A stretch of 64,000 bases of DNA from Paenibacillus mellifer (GCF_023195895.1 NZ_JALPRK010000013.1:62001-126000), one strand, 5' to 3'. Shown: positions 7,711 to 17,083, numbered from the stretch's first letter. Translations and numbers: made by a program. The notes: a model not told the origin generated them from the letters alone.

Positions 7711-8949
7711 TTAATCCGCCAGTTCCTTCCCCCGCGTCTCGGTCCCAAGTAAGAATACCGCCAGTGCTCCGACCAGAATCGTCACGAAGAACATCCAGAA
7801 GATGCTGCCTATTGCAATTTCACGGGCAACCAACATGCCAACCAGGTACGGGGCGATAATGCCGCCGATCCGGCCGAACGAAGCGGCCAGTCCAACCCCG
7901 GTTGATCGTACTCGGGTCGGGTACAGTTCCGGTGTGTAAGCGTACATTCCACCCCATGCCCCAAGATTAAAGAAGGACAAGCACACACCGGCCGCAATCA
8001 GCATTCCTTCACTTGTCGCATTGCCGAACCAGGCCGCGCTAACCGCGGTTAACAGCAAATATAACACCAGCACGAACTTACGTCCGAATTTCTCGATAAA
8101 ATAAGCGGCCGTAAAATACCCCGGCAATTGGGCTAACGTCATAATTAACACATATTCGAAGCTTTTGACCAGACTGAAGCCTTTCAGCACCATCACCGAA
8201 GGCAGCCACAAGAACATGCCGTAGTAGGAAAAAACGACGGTAAACCACAGAATCCAAAGCATCATGGTCGAGCGGCGGTGTGAAGAAGCCCAAACCGACT
8301 TGAACCGCTCCCCGAAGGAAGGCCCCTGCCCTTTACTCTTCCTCGCTTGCTCCTTAAACCGGACCGGATCCTGGATGGACTTGCGCAGATAGAGTGCATA
8401 GAACGCAGGTACAGCTCCGATGATAAAAGCCGTCTGCCATCCGTAATCCGGGATAATAAAATAGGAAATCAACGCGGACGCAATCCAGCCTGCAGCCCAG
8501 AAACTTTCCAACAGGACGACGGCTCTTCCGCGTTCAGCGGCTGGGACCGATTCGGACACCAACGTGGATGCGACAGGCAACTCCCCGCCGAGGCCAAATC
8601 CAGCGATAAAACGCAACACACACAACATGGCAAAGCTCGTGGCGGCGGCAGATAATCCGCTGGCGACGGAGAAAATCAGCAAGGTCCACAGCAATACCGA
8701 TTTGCGACCAAACTTGTCCGCCATATAACCGGCAATGGCCGCGCCAAAGGCCATCCCCACCGAGTTAATTGCCGTAAAGAAGCCGGTCTGTTGCGGCGTC
8801 AAGCTCCATTCCATTGCCAAGGCGGCGGCAATAAACGAAATGATGCCGACGTCCATCGCGTCAAACATCCAACTGAGCCCTGCGCTGAACAACAGCTTCC
8901 GTCGTTTCGCCGCAGGGCTTCCAGATATGGCCTGTTCCTGAGCGTTCAA
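7711..8949 (-). CDS. MFS transporter, NiaP-like (probable niacin uptake)
   Basis: 412 residues, 12 membrane segments, sugar-porter-like MFS. The N-terminal SWMFDAMDVGIISF, the MADKFGRKSVLLWTLLIFS loop and GFGLGGELPVAS strongly recall B. subtilis NiaP (YceI), a proton-driven niacin carrier. The substrate is inferred by resemblance; aromatic acid carriers of the same subfamily are the main alternative. The start is a TTG at 8949 after an AGGGGGCG ribosome site. It stands alone: the TVP38 gene upstream is 64 bases away and the left neighbour is convergent. Confidence 0.8.
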   Translation of the reverse strand: MNAQEQAISGSPAAKRRKLLFSAGLSWMFDAMDVGIISFIAAALAMEWSLTPQQTGFFTAINSVGMAFGAAIAGYMADKFGRKSVLLWTLLIFSVASGLSAAATSFAMLCVLRFIAGFGLGGELPVASTLVSESVPAAERGRAVVLLESFWAAGWIASALISYFIIPDYGWQTAFIIGAVPAFYALYLRKSIQDPVRFKEQARKSKGQGPSFGERFKSVWASSHRRSTMMLWILWFTVVFSYYGMFLWLPSVMVLKGFSLVKSFEYVLIMTLAQLPGYFTAAYFIEKFGRKFVLVLYLLLTAVSAAWFGNATSEGMLIAAGVCLSFFNLGAWGGMYAYTPELYPTRVRSTGVGLAASFGRIGGIIAPYLVGMLVAREIAIGSIFWMFFVTILVGALAVFLLGTETRGKELAD

Positions 8950-9013
8950 ACGTTTCGCCCCCTATCCTTTCTTGTTCTCTCTGTAGCTTATCCAATTAAG
9001 CGGCAGATCCATG

Positions 9014-9622
9014 CTAAGGCGTCATGCCTCTTTTCTTGTTTGATATATTACGGCTTCGTACAACAAAAGCGATTCCCAGAACGAGCAGAAACACGGCATA
9101 CGAAAGGATCAGTTCCCGAAGATTCACTCCTGGAAAAACAATCGATGCGCTTAATATGCCGAACAGCCAAATGCTCGATAAGTTACCGATCAGATTGGAC
9201 CAGGTGTATGAACTCAGCTTCAGGTTGGAAATGGCCGACATAAACGAAATTAAATTGTTGGGCATAATCGGAACCGTGCGCAAGAAAATCACCGCCCAAA
9301 CGCCGTAACGGTCCAGCCCTTTTTGCCATTTTCCGTATTTCTGCAGCTTGCCCATCCACTTGCGGTTAAACCAATCCGCAAAGAAATATCCGCACATCAA
9401 ATATACAATCATCCCTGCCGCCGTCCCGGCAATCCAGCTTGCCAACAGGCCGTTCATGATCCCCAGCAGGGAAATATGCAGCATGACGATCGTGGCAAAT
9501 GGAAAAAATCCAAAGATCCCCTGCACCACGGCAAGCGGGATGGTGAGAAGGAGGATGGAATAACCGCCCAGATGGGTCGTCTCCAAAAACCAGTCCGTCA
9601 ATTGTTTAATCCATTCGTTCAA
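9014..9622 (-). CDS. TVP38/TMEM64 (VTT/DedA-like) membrane protein
   Basis: 202 residues with about five hydrophobic segments. The VTT core is visible: FPFATIVMLHISLLGIMNG, the GTAAGMIVYLMCGYFFADW segment, and the hallmark FLRTVPIMPNNLISFMSA, containing F-x-R-x-x-P-x-x-P. The superfamily includes DedA and lipid scramblases; a role in membrane lipid handling or proton balance is likely but unproved. The TTG at 9622 lacks a strong ribosome site, so the start is less certain. Its neighbours are not functionally related. Confidence 0.87.
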   Translation of the reverse strand: MNEWIKQLTDWFLETTHLGGYSILLLTIPLAVVQGIFGFFPFATIVMLHISLLGIMNGLLASWIAGTAAGMIVYLMCGYFFADWFNRKWMGKLQKYGKWQKGLDRYGVWAVIFLRTVPIMPNNLISFMSAISNLKLSSYTWSNLIGNLSSIWLFGILSASIVFPGVNLRELILSYAVFLLVLGIAFVVRSRNISNKKRGMTP

Positions 9623-9652
9623 ATGATTCGTTCCCCATTCCCCAAAAACATA

Positions 9653-10171
9653 TTACGGCTGAACACGGTTCCCCAAGATGATGAGATCCCGTTCCACGCC
9701 GTCCAAATTGGCTACGCGGGGCAAATGCGCCCACCGTTCAAAGCCAAATTTGCTAAGAAGCTTAAGACTCGGTTCGTTATGTCCAAACACGAACCCAAGC
9801 AGCGTATGCACACCGATTCGGGGGCTGGCGTCAATCGCCTGATTCAGCAGGATTCCGCCGATCCCTCGGGATCGGTAGGCTTCGGTGATGTAAATGCTGA
9901 TCTCCGCCGTCCCATTGTAAGCCGGACGACCGTAGAAAGATTGAAAACTGAGCCAGGCGATGATCTGTCCGCCGGATTTCATGACCCATAACGGCCGGAA
10001 ATCGGGAGAATGCTCGTCAAACCACTTCCGTCTGGCGTCGACGCTCACGGGCTCTAAATCGGCCGTGACCATCCGTCCGGCGATCGTTTCATTGTAAATG
10101 GCGACGATGGCCGACAAATCCTCGGGGAGCGCGTCCTCAATCGTATAGTCAAAATTCAATTGTTCTGTCAT
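9653..10171 (-). CDS. GNAT N-acetyltransferase, phosphinothricin/methionine-sulfone type
   Basis: 172 residues. The [17 protein letters not shown] opening and R-S-R-G-I-G-G acetyl-CoA pyrophosphate loop (about residue 112) are typical of the PAT/YwnH-type GNAT group, which acetylates methionine sulfone, sulfoximine or phosphinothricin. A late [18 protein letters not shown] segment is the usual GNAT motif B. Exact substrate unknown. It ends ten bases before the DinB-like gene begins on the same strand; the ribosome site at the ATG at 10171 is weak. Confidence 0.87.
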   Translation of the reverse strand: MTEQLNFDYTIEDALPEDLSAIVAIYNETIAGRMVTADLEPVSVDARRKWFDEHSPDFRPLWVMKSGGQIIAWLSFQSFYGRPAYNGTAEISIYITEAYRSRGIGGILLNQAIDASPRIGVHTLLGFVFGHNEPSLKLLSKFGFERWAHLPRVANLDGVERDLIILGNRVQP

Positions 10172-10181
10172 ATGTACGTGC

Positions 10182-10652
10182 TCACGATCCTTGAATGATT
10201 TTATTGTAGAGCTTGATCATGCTAAAATGCATGCCTTCATGATACGTCGTAAAGTTAATCAACTGTCCTACGTTTTCGATCCGGTAACCGCTGGAGGTCG
10301 AATAAGGCTCGATGGGTTCCTCAAGTTGTCCGGCTAATACCCTTTTCACCCGTTCGGGTTGTGCTTCCAGCACCCCTAGAATGTCGTTCAAACCTGGACT
10401 TTCCGAGGTCCATTCCAACGGGGACGTCCCATTGGCGAACAGCTCTTGATAGATCGCCGGAAGCTCAGACGTTCGTCCTGTAAAGGTAAATGCATATTTA
10501 TCCGTGACTAAGGCAAGATGTCCCAAATTCCATAAGATATGATTGCGGAAACCTTGAGGGACAACCAATACCTTCTCCTCTGGTAAGGTTATAGCCAGCT
10601 TCAAAGTTTGAGTGCGTACGAATTCAAGCTGCCGCCAAATCGCTTGTTCCAT
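10182..10652 (-). CDS. DinB/YfiT-like putative metal-dependent hydrolase
   Basis: 156 residues, four-helix DinB_2 type. The expected metal-binding His residues fall in [10 protein letters not shown] and in [11 protein letters not shown]. Such proteins bind Ni/Zn and some are thiol transferases using bacillithiol, which would fit with the FosB-type metabolism of this organism. The ATG at 10652 has AGGAGGGG upstream. It lies 12 bases after the ABM gene and 10 before the GNAT gene, so a four-gene unit (TrxR-like, ABM, DinB, GNAT) is likely. Confidence 0.85.
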   Translation of the reverse strand: MEQAIWRQLEFVRTQTLKLAITLPEEKVLVVPQGFRNHILWNLGHLALVTDKYAFTFTGRTSELPAIYQELFANGTSPLEWTSESPGLNDILGVLEAQPERVKRVLAGQLEEPIEPYSTSSGYRIENVGQLINFTTYHEGMHFSMIKLYNKIIQGS

Positions 10653-10664
10653 CTTCTTCCCCTC

Positions 10665-10967
10665 CTAGTCCGTTTCGTGTTTAATCTGAACGTAGTGTTC
10701 CACCGTCGGGAACGGATCGTAAAAATGATGAAGCAGCGCCTTCCATTCCTGATAATCAGGTGATTGGCGAAACCCGACCTCATGCGCGGTAATCGACTGC
10801 CAACGCACAAGCAGGATGTATTTGTTCTCCGTCTCCACGCATTTATGGAGCTCATGTCCCAAATAACCGTCCATCCGGCTGATGATTTTGGAAGCCTTGC
10901 GGAACTGACTTTCGAAATCATTGATCGTGCCCGGCTTAACTTGCAGTTGAGCTACTTCAAGAATCAT
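10665..10967 (-). CDS. Antibiotic biosynthesis monooxygenase (ABM) domain protein
   Basis: 100 residues, a dimeric alpha-beta ABM fold. The pattern [10 protein letters not shown] at the start, [11 protein letters not shown] in the middle and [17 protein letters not shown] later is typical. Members include quinol monooxygenases and heme-degrading enzymes; without the paired Asn/Trp context of IsdG I cannot assign heme chemistry. The ATG at 10967 lies inside the end of the TrxR-like gene (11-base overlap), so the two are translationally coupled, which suggests a redox partner role. Confidence 0.83.
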   Translation of the reverse strand: MILEVAQLQVKPGTINDFESQFRKASKIISRMDGYLGHELHKCVETENKYILLVRWQSITAHEVGFRQSPDYQEWKALLHHFYDPFPTVEHYVQIKHETD

Positions 10968-11907
10968 CCTCTGCCTCCCCTCCGTTCAACTGATTATAGC
11001 ACGGACTTAACGCTTTATGAATCCAAATTGCGGCAATTGAACCTTCCCCCATCGCTACGCTGACTTGTTCGGCATGAACACCCAAATCGCCGGCAGCCCA
11101 GACGCCAGGTACGCTCGTTTGCTTCGTGCGAGGGTCGGTTTCCACGTGGCGATTGTTGGAAATGGTTACGCCCAGCTGTGCCGCTAACCCGGAGTGAACC
11201 TCGTTGCCGCCAAAAGCGATAAATCCTCGTTCAGCTGCGAAACTTCGACCATCCTTCAGCATCACGCTGCGGATAAAACCTTCGGTGTGCTGCACCTCGG
11301 CGATTTCTCCTTCCTCGTAGCGGATCCCCCGTTCCGCCATTTGGTGCAGCAGTTGCGGCGCAACGTCCGTCCGTTCGTGATTGATATAGGTTAAGTCTCG
11401 GGTACGTTCCGCCAATAGAAGCGCCATCTCCGCCCCGGTGCGGCCGGCGCCCATTAATACCGTTTTCCGGTCTTGGATCTCGTACCCGTCGCAATCCGGA
11501 CAGACGTACACACTGAGCCCTAATGTGGGTACCATACCTGGGACATCTGGAAAACGATCAAGTACGCCGGTGGCCAAAAGCACCGTCTTACCGGTATACC
11601 CCGTTCCGCTTAACGTGTCGACCTGCAACCGTCCTTCCCGTTTCCGGGCTCCTTTCACCGTATCCAGCACGAATTCTACACCGTAGGATTCCGCTTGTCT
11701 TCTCCCCCGGCTGCGGAGCTCTTGACCGGAAATCCCATCGGGAAAACCTAACAGGTTATGATACTGCTGACATAACGTCGATCTCCCAAAACCGGCGTCA
11801 ATAACCAGCACTCGGTGCGCCGAATATCGCCCTAATTGGATCGCAGCCTGCAATCCGGCAATTCCGCCTCCTATGATTATGCAATCATAAACCTGGGTTG
11901 GTTCCAT
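10957..11907 (-). CDS. FAD-dependent NAD(P)H oxidoreductase, thioredoxin reductase-like
   Basis: 316 residues. An FAD-binding [10 protein letters not shown] motif (residues about 13-22), a CPDC redox pair (about 136-139) in [11 protein letters not shown], an NAD(P)-binding GAGRTGAE motif, and the C-terminal [24 protein letters not shown] segment give the two-domain low-molecular-weight TrxR layout. The CPDC replaces the classical CATC, so the partner may be something other than thioredoxin, for example a bacilliredoxin. The start ATG at 11907 has only a weak ribosome site. It heads the likely unit with ABM, DinB and GNAT genes. Confidence 0.87.
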   Translation of the reverse strand: MEPTQVYDCIIIGGGIAGLQAAIQLGRYSAHRVLVIDAGFGRSTLCQQYHNLLGFPDGISGQELRSRGRRQAESYGVEFVLDTVKGARKREGRLQVDTLSGTGYTGKTVLLATGVLDRFPDVPGMVPTLGLSVYVCPDCDGYEIQDRKTVLMGAGRTGAEMALLLAERTRDLTYINHERTDVAPQLLHQMAERGIRYEEGEIAEVQHTEGFIRSVMLKDGRSFAAERGFIAFGGNEVHSGLAAQLGVTISNNRHVETDPRTKQTSVPGVWAAGDLGVHAEQVSVAMGEGSIAAIWIHKALSPCYNQLNGGEAEDDS

Positions 11908-12018
11908 TTAAATGTCCCACTTTCCGCGTGAAATGAGTTGATCTTATGAAATGAAGTTCATGCATAGCCGCATTCCCGTCAGGAGAAATTAAGCGTTAGA
12001 AACAAGGAGGTGTCAGGC

Positions 12019-12384
12019 TTGGACAAGTTTCTCGTCAAATTGCTTGGTAACGGGGTCATCCTCATCACCATGTTGATGATCTTAAGCAACGCCTCATTCA
12101 TTTCGGCGCTGCTGACAGCTTTAGCGTTGTCCATTTTAGCCTATTTATTCGGGGATCTCTTCGTCCTTCCGCGGACGAACAATACGATTGCGACCCTTGT
12201 GGATGCGTTGCTCGTCTTCGTCTTTCTGTGGGCGATCGCCGCCAATGCGGAGTGGACATTGTCCTTCGGCGAAATGCTGGCGATCACACTGGTGGTAGGC
12301 GTATTTGAGTGGTTTTTGCACGGTTGGCTGCTTCGCGATGGAATTCGCCGGGACAGCAGCGTACGGGTGCGCGATTCGCGATAG
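12019..12384 (+). CDS. DUF2512 (YndM-like) membrane protein
   Basis: 121 residues with four hydrophobic segments and a basic, arginine-rich tail. The FGDLFVLPRTNNTIATLVD motif is the mark of the DUF2512/YndM family of Bacillales; function unknown, sometimes linked to sporulation. I place the start at the TTG at 12019, seven bases after AAGGAGGTG; the frame also contains a GTG at 12010 that lies within the ribosome site. Confidence 0.83.
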   Translation: MDKFLVKLLGNGVILITMLMILSNASFISALLTALALSILAYLFGDLFVLPRTNNTIATLVDALLVFVFLWAIAANAEWTLSFGEMLAITLVVGVFEWFLHGWLLRDGIRRDSSVRVRDSR

Positions 12385-12401
12385 ATGACCTCCCACGAAT
12401 A

Positions 12402-12442
12402 AAAGCGCGAGGAAGGAGAGTTTCTCTCCATACTCGCGCTTT
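12402..12442. terminator. Bidirectional terminator
   Basis: AAAGCGCGAG and CTCGCGCTTT enclose an inner GGAGAG/CTCTCC stem between the convergent yndM-like and ABC ATPase genes. Confidence 0.8.
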
Positions 12443-12461
12443 CTCATTCTAGAAGTGTGAT

Positions 12462-13259
12462 TTAACTCCCCAGCATCACGCGGTCATCGGACAACTTGTG
12501 TCCGCTGATGCGCTCAAATTCGCCTAACAGCCGTTCCATCGTCAAATCGCGTTTCTTCGTGTCGTCCACGTCGAGGATGATGCGGCCGCCGTCCATCATG
12601 ATCAGGCGGTTACCCAGCCGGATCGCCTGCTCCATGTTGTGGGTGACCATCAACGTAGTCAACTTCAGTTCGCTGACGATCTCCTGCGTCAGCCTCGTCA
12701 CCAGCTCGGCGCGAGCCGGGTCCAGCGCGGCGGTATGCTCATCGAGCAGCAGTACCTGCGGCTCGGTGAATGTCGCCATCAACAGGCTGAGCGCCTGGCG
12801 TTCCCCGCCGGACAACGTGCCGACCTTGGCGCGGAGCCGATTCTCCAGCCCGATGCCCAGCCGGCGCAGTTGCTCCTGGAACATCCCTCGGCGTTTGGCG
12901 TTCACGCCGAGCGCAAATCCGCGCTGTTTCCCGCGGGAGAAGGCCATCGCCAAGTTCTCCTCAATCGTCATATGCGGCGCGGTGCCGGCCATCGGATCCT
13001 GGAAAACGCGGCCGATCCACTTGCTACGGCGATGCTCGGGGAGATGGCCGATGTCGACGCCGCCTAGGCGAACCTCTCCGGCGTCCGGCTTGATCACGCC
13101 GGAGATCATGTTCATCAACGTGGATTTGCCGGCGCCGTTACTGCCGATCACCGTTACGAAGTCGCCCGGGCGCAGATGCAGGTTAACGTCGATCAGCGCG
13201 ATTTTCTCGTCCGGCGTACCGGGGTGAAACAGCTTTGATACCTCGGTTAACTTCAGCAT
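12462..13259 (-). CDS. ABC importer ATP-binding protein
   Basis: 265 residues. Walker A GSNGAGKST (about 39-47), signature LSGGERQAL (about 149), Walker B VLLLDEHTAALDP and the switch His in MVTHNMEQA are all present. It belongs to the COG1101 type found with COG4120 permeases and COG2984 binding proteins, a group that includes tryptophan (TrpXYZ-like) importers. Its start overlaps the permease stop by one base. The stand-alone ATPase acts at the cytoplasmic face of the membrane. Ligand unknown; an aromatic amino acid is a reasonable guess by family. Confidence 0.9.
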   Translation of the reverse strand: MLKLTEVSKLFHPGTPDEKIALIDVNLHLRPGDFVTVIGSNGAGKSTLMNMISGVIKPDAGEVRLGGVDIGHLPEHRRSKWIGRVFQDPMAGTAPHMTIEENLAMAFSRGKQRGFALGVNAKRRGMFQEQLRRLGIGLENRLRAKVGTLSGGERQALSLLMATFTEPQVLLLDEHTAALDPARAELVTRLTQEIVSELKLTTLMVTHNMEQAIRLGNRLIMMDGGRIILDVDDTKKRDLTMERLLGEFERISGHKLSDDRVMLGS

Positions 13260-14173
13260 CAGAACCCACCCCCTACGCTCTTCTGCCCAGGGGTTTGCGC
13301 GATTTCAGCCGCGCGCCGGCGGGCGGTCGATTTCTGCTTCATATTTCTTTGCACAGTCGGAAGCACCAAAGCAATGATGACGATTACGGCGGTGATCACC
13401 TTCAAATCCGTTTGCTCCAGCCAATCGATCCGGAGCGCCAAGGCCACAACGACCCGGTAGACGATCGAGCCGAGCACCGCCGCCAGCGTTGCCCAAAACA
13501 CCGTCCGCGCCCCAAAGATCGCTTCCCCGATAATGACGGAGGCCAACCCGATGACGATCATCCCGATCCCGGACGAAATATCGGCGAATCCGGATTGCTG
13601 GGCAATCAGCGCCCCGGACAAAGCGACAAGGCCGTTGGACAAACTGAGTCCGAGAATAATGGTATAGTCCGTGTTGGCGCCAAAGCTGCGGATCATTCGT
13701 TTATTGTCGCCGGTTGCGCGCAGCGCAAGTCCAAGCTCCGTCCGAAAGAACAGATCAAGCAGCAGCTTGATGGCAATAACGACGATCGGCATGAACACCA
13801 GCGGCGACACCGAGCTGAACAACGTGGTTTCCCCAAGCAAACCCACGTTGGGTTTGCCCATGATCCGCATATTGATGGAATAGAGCGCGATCATCATCAA
13901 TATCCCGGACAACAGTCCGTTAATCCGTCCTTTGGTGTGGATGAGGCCGGTGATGGCCCCGGCGGCCAAGCCGCCAAGGAAAGCCGCGATCGTGGCGATC
14001 CATGGCGAGCTTCCCCCCGTGATCATCACGGCCGCGATGGCTCCGCCGGTCGTAAAGCTGCCGTCCACGGTCAGATCCGGAAAGTCGAGAATCCGGAACG
14101 TGATGTAGACGCCAAGCGCCATGAGCGCGTACAGCAGGCCGGATTCCAGCGCCCCGAGCAGCGAGTTCAACAT
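13259..14173 (-). CDS. ABC importer permease (COG4120 type)
   Basis: 304 residues, about eight to nine membrane segments. GVYITFRILDFPDLTVDGSF near residue 22 and GLIHTKGRINGLLSGILMM are typical of the branched-chain/tryptophan-like permease family PF02653 in its COG4120 branch. It sits between the binding protein and ATPase genes, with one-base overlap to the ATPase and 38 bases from the binding protein, so the three form one operon. A 55-residue basic tail follows the last membrane segment. Confidence 0.9.
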   Translation of the reverse strand: MLNSLLGALESGLLYALMALGVYITFRILDFPDLTVDGSFTTGGAIAAVMITGGSSPWIATIAAFLGGLAAGAITGLIHTKGRINGLLSGILMMIALYSINMRIMGKPNVGLLGETTLFSSVSPLVFMPIVVIAIKLLLDLFFRTELGLALRATGDNKRMIRSFGANTDYTIILGLSLSNGLVALSGALIAQQSGFADISSGIGMIVIGLASVIIGEAIFGARTVFWATLAAVLGSIVYRVVVALALRIDWLEQTDLKVITAVIVIIALVLPTVQRNMKQKSTARRRAAEIAQTPGQKSVGGGF

Positions 14174-14211
14174 GATGAGTACCTCCTCGAGAATTTAGGA
14201 GCGAGTGCTGC

Positions 14212-15297
14212 CTATTCGATCAGATTGTTTGCTTGGTCCGTGATTTGGTCCTTCATGGCGTCCGTTACTTCGATGCCTAGTTCGGCCGCCGCTTTCAGGT
14301 TCATGATCAAGTCGAGCTTATCCGGTACGGTCACTTTCAGGTCGCCGACCTTTTTGCCGTTTTTCAACACGTCCACAGCCATTTGCCCTACTTGGTAGCC
14401 ATGGTCGTAGTATTTAAATCCAATCGTGGCAAAAGCGCCCTTCTCCACCGTATCCCGGTCGCTCGAGAAGAATGGAATATCGTTTTCGTTTGCGACCTGG
14501 ATGATCGTGCTGACCGCTTCGACTACCATGTTGTCCAGCGTAATGTACAGCGCATCGACCCGGCCAACGAGCGATTCAGCTGCTTGTTTGACTTCCGATG
14601 TATTGGTAACCGAGGCTTTAACCAATTTGATGCCGTAGGCGTCCAAAGCTTTCTCGGCATGGTTCGCCATGACGACCGCATTCGGTTCGCCTTGGTTGAT
14701 GACCAGTCCAACCGATTTCACGTCTTTGAAATTCGCGGCGATGAAGTCCATCAGCTTGGTAATCGCCTCCGGGTTCGTATCCGAAGCGCCGGAGATGTTG
14801 CCGCCCGGATGATCCAGATTATCTACCAATTTGGCATCAACCGGATCTGTTACCGCTGCGAACAGAATCGGCGAGTTCTTGACCTGCTGCGCAACGGCTT
14901 GCGCCGGAGGCGTGGCGATCGCGAGGACGAGATCGTATTTCTCGCCGGCGATTTTTTGCGCGATGGTCGTATTGTTCGTTGGATCTCCCTGCGCATTGTT
15001 GTAATCCAGCTCCAGGTTGTCGCCTTCGACGATACCGGCGTCTTTCAAAGCGGCCAGGAACCCTTTTCTCGTTGCGTCTAGGGAAGGATGCTCCACGATT
15101 TGCGAAATCGCGATTTTATAGGAATCCTTGGTTGGCTCCGCTGCATTCCCCGCTCCCGCGGAATTCTCCGTTCCGGTGCCGCCGGTATTTCCCCCGTTGG
15201 CTTCATTCCCCCCGTTCCCGTTCGTGTTGTTGCCGCAAGCGACAACGCCTACCAACAGCAGCGACATGGCAAGTAAAACTCCAAGCTTCTTCTTCAT
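14212..15297 (-). CDS. ABC importer substrate-binding lipoprotein (COG2984 type)
   Basis: 361 residues. The signal peptide ends in a lipobox VVAC with the lipidated Cys at 21, followed by a low-complexity G/N/T-rich linker (22-57). The rest is the PF04392 ABC substrate-binding fold with PTNNTTIAQKIAGEKYDLVLAIATPPAQA, SDTNP and a FSSDRDTVEKGAFATIGFKYYDHG segment. In studied members the ligand is tryptophan or tyrosine; not shown here. First gene of the operon, with a promoter about 140 bases upstream; I looked for a T-box in that leader and found none. Confidence 0.92.
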   Translation of the reverse strand: MKKKLGVLLAMSLLLVGVVACGNNTNGNGGNEANGGNTGGTGTENSAGAGNAAEPTKDSYKIAISQIVEHPSLDATRKGFLAALKDAGIVEGDNLELDYNNAQGDPTNNTTIAQKIAGEKYDLVLAIATPPAQAVAQQVKNSPILFAAVTDPVDAKLVDNLDHPGGNISGASDTNPEAITKLMDFIAANFKDVKSVGLVINQGEPNAVVMANHAEKALDAYGIKLVKASVTNTSEVKQAAESLVGRVDALYITLDNMVVEAVSTIIQVANENDIPFFSSDRDTVEKGAFATIGFKYYDHGYQVGQMAVDVLKNGKKVGDLKVTVPDKLDLIMNLKAAAELGIEVTDAMKDQITDQANNLIE

Positions 15298-15440
15298 ATT
15301 TCGTTTCCCCTTTCTCTCTCATGAAATGATAAATGATGACCCAGCAAGGTTGGAGCAGTAAAGCATGATCCGATTAACGCTTTTGTCGATAAAAGGATTA
15401 AAGTGTCAATGGACAACCATTCGTCCAACGTGGACACGAG

Positions 15441-15469
15441 GTATTATTCCTATATTAAATGGTGGTCAA
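15441..15469 (-). promoter_or_regulatory. Promoter of the ABC importer operon
   Basis: On the minus strand TTGACC (15464-15469), 17 bases, TAATAC (15441-15446). It lies between the terminator of the phosphodiesterase gene and the binding-protein gene, leaving a leader of about 140 nt with no riboswitch that I recognise. Confidence 0.6.
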
Positions 15470-15484
15470 TTATCCGTCAACAAA

Positions 15485-15537
15485 AAAGAGCCGCCCCGAG
15501 CACGGCCGGTTCTCCGGCCTTGCTCAGGCAGCTCTTT
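15485..15537 (-). terminator. Intrinsic terminator
   Basis: On the minus strand AAAGAGC ... GCTCTTT closes a hairpin with an inner GGCCGG/CCGGCC stem, followed by T residues, 12 bases after the phosphodiesterase stop. Confidence 0.85.
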
Positions 15538-15549
15538 ATCAACTTCGAG

Positions 15550-16056
15550 TCATTTTTTGGCATCCATATAAATATGTGTGGCCTCGATCGCTTGAGGCGT
15601 GACTTCAAGTACGCCAAAGCTGTATTTCGGTTCCCGCCGCTTGTCGGTTGGCGAACCGGGATTAAACCACAACACGCCTCCGCTTTCGGCAAGGTACGGC
15701 TTGTGGGAATGGCCGAACAGCACGGCATCTACCGGCTTGCCTGCAAAGACGCGCACGGCGTTCTCTTTGGCCCCATGTCCTCCTCCGGGCAGATGGCCAT
15801 GAGTTAGCCCGATCCGCCTTCCGCCCAGCTCAAGAATTTTATGCTGCCCGAACCGGCGGATGATCTCCACCGGGTCGTTGTTACCAGCCACCCCGTCGAC
15901 AGGGGCTATTGCTGCTAACTGTTCATAAACGTCCATGGTCACCCAATCGCCCAGGTGGAGAATCAGATCACAGGTTTTCAACGTTTGTCGCAGCTTCGCG
16001 GGCAGCTCCGCCCCGCGGCGCGGCATATGCGTATCCGACACGACTCCGATGCGCAT
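15550..16056 (-). CDS. YfcE-like metallophosphoesterase
   Basis: 168 residues. The calcineurin-like motifs are in order: SDTHMPR (D8, H10), HLGDW, GNNDP (about 78), LTHGHLPGG and FGHSHKP. This matches the YfcE/MJ0936 phosphodiesterase group, which cleaves small phosphodiesters in vitro with Mn. The start at 16056 has GAGGTAACGCC upstream, inside the end of the preceding gene. It ends a likely unit with the upstream unrecognised gene, five bases away. Confidence 0.9.
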   Translation of the reverse strand: MRIGVVSDTHMPRRGAELPAKLRQTLKTCDLILHLGDWVTMDVYEQLAAIAPVDGVAGNNDPVEIIRRFGQHKILELGGRRIGLTHGHLPGGGHGAKENAVRVFAGKPVDAVLFGHSHKPYLAESGGVLWFNPGSPTDKRREPKYSFGVLEVTPQAIEATHIYMDAKK

Positions 16057-16061
16057 AGGCG

Positions 16062-17003
16062 TTACCTCACCGGCGAAGCGGCCATACGTACGTAGGTGTG
16101 CCGCCGCCCGCGGATCGCGATCGATAACGCTTGAATGTTTTCCGGTACGGCCATTCCGGCGAAACCCGCATCCCCGATGTGGAATACGTCCGCGCCGGCC
16201 CGTTTGGCGCTAAGCGCGATCTCCCGGACCGTCGCTTCGTCCGCGCCTTCCTGGCTCGTGCCGATGGCCGCTAAAGCCAGTGCCCCCCTCGCCTTAACTT
16301 CCGCGATGGTCCGGGCCAGCTCCTCTTCGCGTACGCCGGGAACCGTCCCCGGGGCAGGCAGCAGGACGACGTCCGCACCGGCTTCGGCGAACCCGATCGC
16401 CGACTCGCGGTCAAGGACGCTGCCGCGAGTGCCGGCTCCGTGCATTTTGCCTGCCAGAATCAAACCGCCGAATTCCCGTTTGGCCAAGGTGATCGCCTTC
16501 AAGATGCGTTCATGGGTCACCCCGGTTTTCGGGTTGCCCGTCAGGCAGACGAAATCGCAGCCGAGCCGTTTGGCTTCCGCTAAACTCCGTGCCGTCGCCT
16601 GCCGTCCTTCAGGTAGCTGGTTCAGGGCCTCGACCGCTTCGGCCGATTCGTCAACCGGTTCCAGGTTGATGCCGATCGGCAGCCCCGTCAACCGCTTTAG
16701 TTCTGTGACCGGATTTAGCGTCTCCGGCTTCTGTTCCCCGCCGCCGACTTCCGGCGCAAATAGATCTCGCGCTTCGATGCCGCGAACCTGCGGCTGAAAC
16801 ACGTCAAAAACGTTCAACAGGATCATATCCGCACCGAAAGCCTTCGCGAGTTCTGCGTTGGTTAGCTCCGGCAATAGCGGCTGCGACATAACGACTGTTT
16901 CGGCGATCACGGTACGTCCTTCTGCCGCCAGCATCGCTCCTTTTAAAGCTTCGCGATCCATCCGCCGGAAATCCGATGCCCGGCAGTCCAATATCCGTTT
17001 CAT
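16062..17003 (-). CDS. Uncharacterised protein, probable TIM barrel
   Basis: 313 residues, soluble. Repeating strand-helix units with G-A-D motifs (AFGADMILLNVF, GADVVLLPAPG, GADVFHIGDAG) suggest an eight-stranded barrel like those of PEP-mutase or pyridoxal-phosphate-free lyases, but I cannot give a reaction. The opening LDCRASDFRRMDREALK and the FVCLTGNPKTGVTHE segment are characteristic and would find its family at once. Homologues, as far as I recall, occur near sugar-utilisation genes; here an oligo-1,6-glucosidase lies directly upstream. ATG at 17003 follows GGAGGGG. Confidence 0.65.
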   Translation of the reverse strand: MKRILDCRASDFRRMDREALKGAMLAAEGRTVIAETVVMSQPLLPELTNAELAKAFGADMILLNVFDVFQPQVRGIEARDLFAPEVGGGEQKPETLNPVTELKRLTGLPIGINLEPVDESAEAVEALNQLPEGRQATARSLAEAKRLGCDFVCLTGNPKTGVTHERILKAITLAKREFGGLILAGKMHGAGTRGSVLDRESAIGFAEAGADVVLLPAPGTVPGVREEELARTIAEVKARGALALAAIGTSQEGADEATVREIALSAKRAGADVFHIGDAGFAGMAVPENIQALSIAIRGRRHTYVRMAASPVR

Positions 17004-17083
17004 GCCCTACCCCTCCGTTCAACAATTAACGAACTTATACTGTGTTCAGTGTAGCATGCCAGGAAACCGCAGACTACGCTATT

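Noticed and set aside
13235-14398. 387-codon plus-strand frame opposite the ABC permease
   Set aside because: His/Arg/Gln-rich shadow of a membrane protein gene.
15298-15435. T-box leader of the ABC importer operon
   Set aside because: No T-box TGGNACCGCG sequence or terminator/antiterminator pair is visible in the leader.
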